In this document: positions 58,957-64,000 of the stretch, one piece after another
Position numbering within the stretch: the first letter of the stretch is position 1
Layout of the letters: each line of letters begins with the position of its first letter
Assembly (NCBI RefSeq): GCF_001984195.1
Contig: NZ_MTQN01000009.1
Span: forward strand, 434,001 to 498,000
Length of the DNA stretch: 64,000 nt
Origin: Kribbella sp. ALI-6-A
GTDB taxonomy: Bacteria > Actinomycetota > Actinomycetes > Propionibacteriales > Kribbellaceae
Direction: 5' to 3'
Notes under the pieces: generated by a model
The model's input: the letters and a program-made list of their open reading frames with translations, nothing else
Told to the model about the DNA's origin: nothing
The model's database searches: none
Made by a program: the position numbers and the translations under genes

Positions 58957-59052
58957 AGCCACAGTGTGGCCCCGGCGGCCCAGCTTGGTCCCGCTCGGAT
59001 GGATGACAGCCGAGCAACAGCCTTGGTCGAGGTCTCGGGCGCCAGGACTTCG

Positions 59053-59244
59053 TCACGGCTGCTCAGCTGCGTCGTTGGTGGCGGCGATGGCGCTGACGGC
59101 ACTGGCGATGATGCTGCTGATGGTGTCGGGCGCGGTTTCGGGTGAGGGGCAGCCGGCGTCGAGCCAGGCGATGACGGCTTCGACGGCGATCGTGGGGATC
59201 GGGTCAGCAGCGCCTGATCCGGCGGGTTGACGCAGATCGCGGAT
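59053..59244 (-). pseudogene. TetR regulator C-terminal fragment
   Basis: An open frame without a start codon after the TAG at 59245-59247. It encodes DPIPTIAVEAVIAWLDAG and IIASAVSAIAATN, the pattern of the last helix of TetR-family regulators. There is no HTH in any frame upstream. It is probably debris. Confidence 0.45.
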
Positions 59245-59256
59245 CTACCGCCACAT

Positions 59257-59284
59257 TGTCGTATCCGTGGTGGCGCCGATCGTC
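59257..59284 (+). promoter_or_regulatory. Putative ECF42 promoter
   Basis: TGTCGT (59257-59262) and CGTC (59281-59284) with an 18-bp spacer match the known ECF42 target (TGTCGA at -35, CGA/TC at -10) in all but one position. It lies directly upstream of the VOC-YCII-sigma operon, suggesting autoregulation. Confidence 0.55.
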
Positions 59285-59316
59285 TCCCCTGTAAACCCAC
59301 CAAACCGGGAGGCACC

Positions 59317-59724
59317 ATGCAACCCACCCTCAATGTGCTCGACATCGTGGTCACAGACCTCGGCGCCGCGATCGGCTTCTACCGGCTTCTCGGGCTGGAG
59401 TTCGTCCGTGACCAGTACATGCCCGACGACCACGCCGGCTGTGACCTGCCCAACGGGCTGCACCTGATGCTCGACACCGACGAGCTGCGCACGAAGACCA
59501 CCGCGCACTGGATCCCGCCCGCCAACGGCCGGACTTTCCTCGCCTTCGAGCTCGGAAGCCCGGCCGACGTCGACGCCAAGTACGCCGAACTGACCGCGGC
59601 CGGAGTCACCGGGCTGCAAGAGCCCTTCGACGCTCCCTGGGGCATGCGCTACGCCACCGTCGCCGACCCGTCCGGCAACGGCGTCGACCTGTACGCCAAC
59701 CTGCCCGCCGATCCGACACACTGA
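59317..59724 (+). CDS. VOC (glyoxalase-like) protein of the ECF42 operon
   Basis: A 135-residue VOC-fold protein with LNVLDIVVTDLGAAIGFYRLLGLEF at the start and FDAPWGMRYATVADPSGNGVDLYANL at the end, carrying the typical VOC metal-side positions. The ATG at 59317 is preceded by GGGAGG. It is followed 18 bp later by the YCII gene and then the sigma factor. Members of this set may be the effector genes regulated by the sigma factor. Confidence 0.85.
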   Translation: MQPTLNVLDIVVTDLGAAIGFYRLLGLEFVRDQYMPDDHAGCDLPNGLHLMLDTDELRTKTTAHWIPPANGRTFLAFELGSPADVDAKYAELTAAGVTGLQEPFDAPWGMRYATVADPSGNGVDLYANLPADPTH

Positions 59725-59742
59725 AGGCCAGGAGGTCACCTC

Positions 59743-60084
59743 ATGAAGTACGTACTGATGTTCGTCGAGACCGAACAGTTCGCCAAAGACCTCGCGGCGA
59801 TGAGCGCCGACGAGCGCGAGCGGGCCTACCAGCGGGTCAACCAGTGGTTCCTCGACCACTCCGACAAGATCCGCGGCGGCCACAAACTCCAGGGACCCCA
59901 CACCGCCACCACCCTGCGCCTCGACGGACCCACCCCGGTCACCACCGACGGGCCGTTCATCGAGGGCAAGGAAGTGGTCAGCGGCTTCACCGAAATCGAC
60001 GTCGCCGACCTCGACGAGGCCCTCCGGATCGCCAAGGAGTGGCCAGGCTGCCCGGTCGTCGAAATCCGCCCAGTGGAGTCATGA
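59743..60084 (+). CDS. YCII/DGPF-domain protein
   Basis: A 113-residue protein of the YCII-related fold, starting MKYVLMFVETEQF. It contains the diagnostic DGPFIEGKEVVSGF (DGPF motif) and closes with ALRIAKEWPGCPVVEIRPVE. DGPF proteins are the hallmark partner genes of ECF42 sigma factors. The stop overlaps the ATG of the sigma gene (ATGA at 60081-60084), showing translational coupling. Confidence 0.9.
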   Translation: MKYVLMFVETEQFAKDLAAMSADERERAYQRVNQWFLDHSDKIRGGHKLQGPHTATTLRLDGPTPVTTDGPFIEGKEVVSGFTEIDVADLDEALRIAKEWPGCPVVEIRPVES

Positions 60085-61292
60085 CCACCACTCCCGCCGC
60101 CGACGAACTGGCCCGCGTGGTGCGAGACCACGCGGGCCGGCTCGCGGCATCCCTGGTCTCACTGCTCGGGGACTTCTCCACCGCCGAAGACCTCGTCCAG
60201 GACGCCGTCGAGACCGCACTGCGCCGCTGGCCCGTCGAGGGCATCCCCGACCGGCCCGACGCCTGGCTGTTCACCGTCGCCCGACGGCGGGGACTCGACG
60301 TACTGCGCCGCCAGCAGAACTACCGCTCCAAGCTCGCCGAACTTCAGTGGCCCCTGCAGCCCGCGCCCGACGACCGGCTGCGACTGATCTTCACCTGCTG
60401 CCACCCCGCCTTGGCCCGCGAAGCGCAGATCGCATTGACCCTTCGAGTGGTCTGCGGCCTCACCACCGGCCAGATCGCCGCCGCCTTTCTCACGTCCGAG
60501 ACAACGCTCGCGCAACGCATCACCCGCGCCAAACGCAAGATCGCCCAGGCTGGAATCCCGTACCGGATCCCCCGCGACGACGAACTCCCAGACCGCCTGG
60601 ACGAGGTGCTCACCGTCATCTACCTGCTCTTCAACGAGGGCTACCTGTCGAGCAGCAGCGATCGCGCACACTCACGCGACCTGGTGGACGACGCCGAATG
60701 GCTCACCGCGCTTCTGGCCGGCCTCCTGCCGGCCGAACCCGAAGTCACCGGACTCCTGGTCCTGATCCGGCTCCATCGCGCCCGCACCGCAGCCAGGTTC
60801 AACGACGCCGGTCAACTCGTCCTGCTCCAGGACCAGGACCGCAGTACCTGGGACCACGCCGCGATCACCGCCGCGACCGCGCTGCTCACCCGCACCGCCC
60901 GCCGTCACCGCGCCCCCGGCCCGTACCAGGTGCAGGCGGCCATCGCCGCCTGCCACAGCGAGGCCCCCAGCTGGGACGACACCGACTGGGAACAGATCCT
61001 CGTCCTGTACGACATGCTGCTGCACCTGCAACCCACCCCTGTCACGCGGCTGCACCGCGCCGTTGCCGTCCGGTACGTCCACAGCGCCGAAGCCGCCCTC
61101 ACCGAACTCGGCGCCCTGCACCAAGAACTCGACAACTACCCGCTGTACCACGCCACCAACGCTGAACTGCTCCGAGCCGTCGGCGACTCCGAAGGGGCAA
61201 CCAAAGCCGACCGGCGCGCTCTCGAACTCACAACCAACCCCGCACAGGCCGAAGTGCTGAAAGAGCGACTCGCTGGCGCCGAGCTGACTTGA
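60081..61292 (+). CDS. ECF42-type RNA polymerase sigma factor
   Basis: A 403-residue ECF sigma factor with the long C-terminal extension that defines group ECF42. Region sigma2 includes STAEDLVQDAVETALRRWPVEGIPDRPDAWLFTVARRRGLDVLRR (in pieces). The region sigma4 HTH is GLTTGQIAAAFLTSETTLAQRITRAKRKI, starting near residue 128. From about residue 185 the extension has TPR-like helices (LLPAEPEVTGLLVLIRLHRARTAAR, VTRLHRAVAVRYV, GALHQELDNYPLYHATNAELL). These factors lack a classical anti-sigma factor and the extension is thought to be essential for activity. It is coupled to the YCII gene upstream. Confidence 0.9.
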   Translation: MTTTPAADELARVVRDHAGRLAASLVSLLGDFSTAEDLVQDAVETALRRWPVEGIPDRPDAWLFTVARRRGLDVLRRQQNYRSKLAELQWPLQPAPDDRLRLIFTCCHPALAREAQIALTLRVVCGLTTGQIAAAFLTSETTLAQRITRAKRKIAQAGIPYRIPRDDELPDRLDEVLTVIYLLFNEGYLSSSSDRAHSRDLVDDAEWLTALLAGLLPAEPEVTGLLVLIRLHRARTAARFNDAGQLVLLQDQDRSTWDHAAITAATALLTRTARRHRAPGPYQVQAAIAACHSEAPSWDDTDWEQILVLYDMLLHLQPTPVTRLHRAVAVRYVHSAEAALTELGALHQELDNYPLYHATNAELLRAVGDSEGATKADRRALELTTNPAQAEVLKERLAGAELT

Positions 61293-61295
61293 CGA

Positions 61296-61346
61296 GTTCA
61301 GCGAAGGTAGCCGTCCACTTCAGTTCGTAGCGGCGACCACCCGGCA
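61296..61346 (-). pseudogene. DNA ligase N-terminal fragment B
   Basis: About 51 bp nearly identical to part of fragment A (58820-58870): 42 or so of 52 positions match, including the sequence GAAGGTAGCCGTCC. On the minus strand it encodes GGRRYELKW, then a one-base deletion destroys the DG of KWDG. It starts 3 bp after the ECF42 stop. The remaining bases up to about 61500 hold no recognisable gene. Confidence 0.55.
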
Positions 61347-61518
61347 GCGCCCGCTCCCCCGTTGTGGGGTGGTGCACCTGGCGCGGGGCTCGGTTCTGCT
61401 CGACCGTGTCTCAACCACGCCCACCCGGCACGTCGTCTTCGGCTCCACTCACCAGGTCGCCACGGCATACCGCGCAGCGACCGTGCGACCGCCGTTTGTC
61501 ACGGCGTGGTGCTTCCTC

Positions 61519-61563
61519 TTGACAGACTCCAGGCCGAGGCTTAGTTTCTCACTAAATTTAGTG
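61519..61563 (+). promoter_or_regulatory. Promoter and operator of the ROK-permease operon
   Basis: TTGACA at 61519-61524, a 17-bp spacer and TAGTTT at 61542-61547 form a strong promoter. Two overlapping inverted repeats sit on it: TTAGT/ACTAA (61541-61555) and the perfect palindrome CACTAAATTTAGTG (61550-61563) at the start site. The arrangement fits autorepression by the ROK regulator. Confidence 0.7.
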
Positions 61564-61590
61564 CCGAAGTAAGTTGTAGAGGAGCGCCGC

Positions 61591-62796
61591 GTGGTGAACG
61601 CCCAAGGTCCGATTCCGCGCGGTGATCTGGTGCCGTCGGGGGTTGTCGGGCTGCTCGGGACGCAGGGGCCTACGTCGCGGGCGGAGATCGCGCGGGCGCT
61701 CGGGCTGAGTCCGGCGACCGTCACGCAGGTGACGAAGGACCTGATCGCGCGAGGGCTGGTCGAGGAGTTGGAGTCGGTGCCGTCGACGGGTGGGCGGCCG
61801 GCGCGGTTGATCGGGCTGGTGACGGACGCGGGGGTCGCGCTCGGGGCGAAGGTGACGGCGGACCACGTGGCGGTGGTGACCGTCGAACTGGACGGGACGG
61901 TGCGGTCGTCGACGGAGCACGACTACGACCCGGCGGCGGAGGACGCGATCGCGCGGCTCGGGCAGATTCTGGCCAAGGAGATCGCCGAGCTCGACGATCG
62001 GCTGCTCGGCGTCGGGGTCGGCGTACCGGGGGCGGTGGATTCGCAGGCGTCCGGGATCGTGGACGCGCCGACGCTGGGCTGGCAGGCGGCGCAGGTCGGG
62101 CCGACGCTGCGTGCGGCGCTCGACACCCCGGTGCTGGTCGACAACGACGTGAACACCCTGGCCGCCGCAGAGCGGCTCTACGGGATCGGCCGGGACCACT
62201 CGGCGTACCTGGTGGTCACGATCGGGCGCGGCATCGGGTGCGGGATCGTCGTTGACGGCGGCATCTACCGCGGCGCGAACGGCGGCGCCGGGGAGATCGG
62301 GCACATCCCGGTCTTCGGCGACGGTGATCTTCCGCCCTGCACGTGCGGCTCGACCGGTTGCCTGGAGGCATACATCGGGGCCGCAGGCATCGTTCGCGCC
62401 GCTCGCGCCCGGAAGGCGATCGGCCCGCGCGGGACCATCGCCACCCTGGTACGGGCCGCGGGCAACGGTGACGCCGCGGCGCGACAGATCTTCGAGCAGG
62501 CCGGCGCGATGCTCGGCCGGGCGCTCGCCGGGGTGATCCACACGGTCGACCCCGAGGTGGTCGTGCTGATGGGTGAGGGGGTGGACGGGTGGGAGTTCTG
62601 GCAGACCGGTTTCGAGCCGTCGTTCCGGCGATCGTTGCTACCGGCCCGCAAAGACGTGCCGGTCGTGGTGGAACCGTGGACGGAGGACCAGTGGGCCCGC
62701 GGGGCCGCGTCGCTGGTGCTCACCTCCCCGTTCGACTCGGCCGGCAACGGCGGCGAGCAGAGCCGCCTGGTCCGCGCGCGGATGGGGACCCGATGA
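61591..62796 (+). CDS. ROK-family transcriptional regulator
   Basis: A 401-residue regulator. It has an N-terminal winged helix ([29 protein letters not shown] in pieces, with the recognition helix [12 protein letters not shown] at about residues 40-51) and a ROK/sugar-kinase fold with [36 protein letters not shown] and the zinc motif [12 protein letters not shown]. Such proteins repress sugar ABC transporter genes and respond to the sugar. The GTG at 61591 is preceded by GAGG at about 9 bp. It overlaps the first permease gene by 4 bp. Confidence 0.9.
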   Translation: MVNAQGPIPRGDLVPSGVVGLLGTQGPTSRAEIARALGLSPATVTQVTKDLIARGLVEELESVPSTGGRPARLIGLVTDAGVALGAKVTADHVAVVTVELDGTVRSSTEHDYDPAAEDAIARLGQILAKEIAELDDRLLGVGVGVPGAVDSQASGIVDAPTLGWQAAQVGPTLRAALDTPVLVDNDVNTLAAAERLYGIGRDHSAYLVVTIGRGIGCGIVVDGGIYRGANGGAGEIGHIPVFGDGDLPPCTCGSTGCLEAYIGAAGIVRAARARKAIGPRGTIATLVRAAGNGDAAARQIFEQAGAMLGRALAGVIHTVDPEVVVLMGEGVDGWEFWQTGFEPSFRRSLLPARKDVPVVVEPWTEDQWARGAASLVLTSPFDSAGNGGEQSRLVRARMGTR

Positions 62797-63752
62797 ACGG
62801 GGTGACGGTGGAGGCACGCGCGACCGCCGCCGGTCCGGTCCGGGACCTGCCTACCACACCAAAGCGTCCACGCCGCCGCCCAGGACAGTGGAAGCGCCTC
62901 GGCTGGGTGCTGTTCTTCTTGCTGCCGAGCGCCATCCCGTTGTTCGTCTTCACGCTGATCCCGATGGTGTCGTCGCTCTGGGTCAGCCTGCACCAGTGGA
63001 ACCTCATCTCCCCGATGAAGTGGGTCGGCTTCGGCAACTACGCCAACCTGCTCGGTGACGAGATGACCCGCCGGGTCTTCCTGCACACACTGATCTACGT
63101 CGTCGGCTACCTACCCCTCGTGTACGTCGGCGGGCTGCTCCTGGCGCTCGCACTCAACCAGAAGCTGAAGGGCCGCTCCTTCCTGCGAGCGACGTACTTC
63201 CTCCCGGTGGTGACCAGCTGGGTGGTCGTCGCGCTGGTCTGGAAGTGGCTGCTCAACCCCACCAACGGCCTGGTCAACCAGGTGCTCGGCGCGATCGGCC
63301 TGCCCGAGCCGGGCTGGTGGACCGATCCCCAGTGGGCGCTGCCCGCGGTGATGCTCTCGTCGGCCTGGAAGGACCTGGGCTTCGTGATGGTGATCCTGCT
63401 GGCCGGGCTGCAGGCCATTCCCGGTGAGCTCCACGAGGCCGCGATGGTGGACGGCTCGAGCCCCTGGCAGCGCTTCTGGCGGGTCACGCTTCCGCTGCTG
63501 TCTCCGTCGACCTTCTTCGTGGTGGTGATCTCGCTGATCAACGGCTTCCAGGTGTTCGACCAGGTCTACGTGATGACCGCGGGCGGCCCGGCCGGGTCCA
63601 GCCAGGTGGTCGTCGGGCAGATCTACGACCTGACCTTCCGCTACGGGCGCGCCGGTGAGGCCTCCGCGCTCTCCTGGATCCTGTTCGCGGTCATCCTGCT
63701 GATCACCGTCGTCCAGATCCGCGGCCAGCGCCGGTGGGTGCACTATGCGTGA
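62793..63752 (+). CDS. ABC sugar permease (MalF type)
   Basis: A 319-residue permease with six predicted helices. It starts with an Arg/Pro-rich cytoplasmic tail, then [23 protein letters not shown]. The EAA loop is [27 protein letters not shown]. The closing [24 protein letters not shown] segment is typical of MalF/UgpA-type permeases. It is translationally coupled to the ROK regulator and to the next permease. Confidence 0.9.
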   Translation: MNGVTVEARATAAGPVRDLPTTPKRPRRRPGQWKRLGWVLFFLLPSAIPLFVFTLIPMVSSLWVSLHQWNLISPMKWVGFGNYANLLGDEMTRRVFLHTLIYVVGYLPLVYVGGLLLALALNQKLKGRSFLRATYFLPVVTSWVVVALVWKWLLNPTNGLVNQVLGAIGLPEPGWWTDPQWALPAVMLSSAWKDLGFVMVILLAGLQAIPGELHEAAMVDGSSPWQRFWRVTLPLLSPSTFFVVVISLINGFQVFDQVYVMTAGGPAGSSQVVVGQIYDLTFRYGRAGEASALSWILFAVILLITVVQIRGQRRWVHYA

Positions 63753-64000
63753 CACGCGCTCGCTGCCCGCCAGACTGGCCCTGTACGCCGCGGTGCTGGT
63801 GGGCGCCGCGATCATGCTCTTCCCGTTCCTGTGGACGGTGATCACCTCGATCACCCCGGAGGGCTCGCTGGCCGACGGCCCGAAACTCGTCGTCGACGAT
63901 CCCACCCTGAACGCCTACCGCACCCTGCTCGACGCGATCCCGATGTGGCGGATCATGCTGAACTCGCTCGGCATCGCGATCGCCTCCACCGTGCTGCAAC
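63745..64000 (+). CDS. ABC sugar permease (MalG type), partial
   Basis: The first 85 codons of a MalG-like permease, running off the window. It starts [37 protein letters not shown] (in pieces), with the first helix and the usual periplasmic loop, NAYRTLLDAIPMWRIMLNSLGIAI. It overlaps the previous permease by 8 bp. A binding protein for this transporter is not in the window and is probably downstream. Confidence 0.85.
   Translation, partial: MRDTRSLPARLALYAAVLVGAAIMLFPFLWTVITSITPEGSLADGPKLVVDDPTLNAYRTLLDAIPMWRIMLNSLGIAIASTVLQ

Noticed and set aside
58573..59145. 190-codon plus-strand frame in the ligase debris
   Set aside because: It runs antisense across the hypothetical gene, ligase fragment A and TetR debris, and has no recognisable domain.

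Overview
The window is high-GC DNA with strongly G/C-biased third codon positions, GTG starts, many leaderless or near-leaderless starts, LAL-type LuxR regulators, GAF-ANTAR proteins and large ABC/glycoside-hydrolase sugar loci. This is typical of a soil actinomycete. The gene mix (GH95/GH36 loci, ROK and FadR-type regulators, rifamycin phosphotransferase) would fit a Kribbella-like Propionibacteriales genome, but that genus is an inference. No rRNA, tRNA, CRISPR array or intact insertion sequence was seen.

Layout. 0-4.7 kb: the start of dnaE2 (SOS polymerase) behind a perfect LexA box, then housekeeping-like single genes (VOC protein, RibD/DHFR-like reductase, methyltransferase, secreted protein, GAP-family membrane protein). 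4.8-20.6 kb: a block of envelope and stress-type genes (flippase-like membrane protein, DUF6325 and SHOCT proteins, Vps62-like membrane fusion, PDZ protease, DUF1269-like protein, orphan di-haem cytochrome c, DUF308 protein). Six copies of one 17-bp palindrome lie upstream of these genes, and a large LAL LuxR regulator is in the middle of the block; I propose that this is a regulon. An M17 aminopeptidase - AbgT - SLC13 operon sits inside it. 20.6-31.7 kb: an EamA exporter behind an 11-codon leader peptide and terminator-like hairpin, a calerythrin-like EF-hand protein, a GAF-ANTAR protein, two divergent paralogous LAL regulators, a metallo-beta-lactamase-fold protein and an ANTAR-only protein. 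31.7-39.5 kb: a PucR regulator facing a DUF1989 - old yellow enzyme - polysaccharide deacetylase operon, then a rifamycin phosphotransferase behind a perfect rifamycin-associated element (RAE).

39.6-49.9 kb: a fucoside utilisation locus: an ABC importer and a GH95 fucosidase on the minus strand, divergent from L-fuconate dehydratase, a FadR-type regulator and a GH36 alpha-galactosidase. 49.9-54.4 kb: two divergent fatty-acid desaturases, a membrane protein and a secreted protein. 54.6-61.5 kb: an accessory region with an internally deleted methyltransferase, an ArsR-MFS pair behind a 32-bp palindrome, and debris of an ATP-dependent DNA ligase, a TetR regulator and possibly an integrase. Inserted among this debris is a VOC - YCII - ECF42 sigma factor operon. 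61.6 kb to the end: a ROK regulator translationally coupled to sugar ABC permeases; the second permease runs off the window.

Most promising for new biology: the 17-bp palindrome family and its possible LAL regulator; the EamA leader peptide/attenuator; and the broken ligase whose N-terminal fragments occur on both sides of the ECF42 operon.
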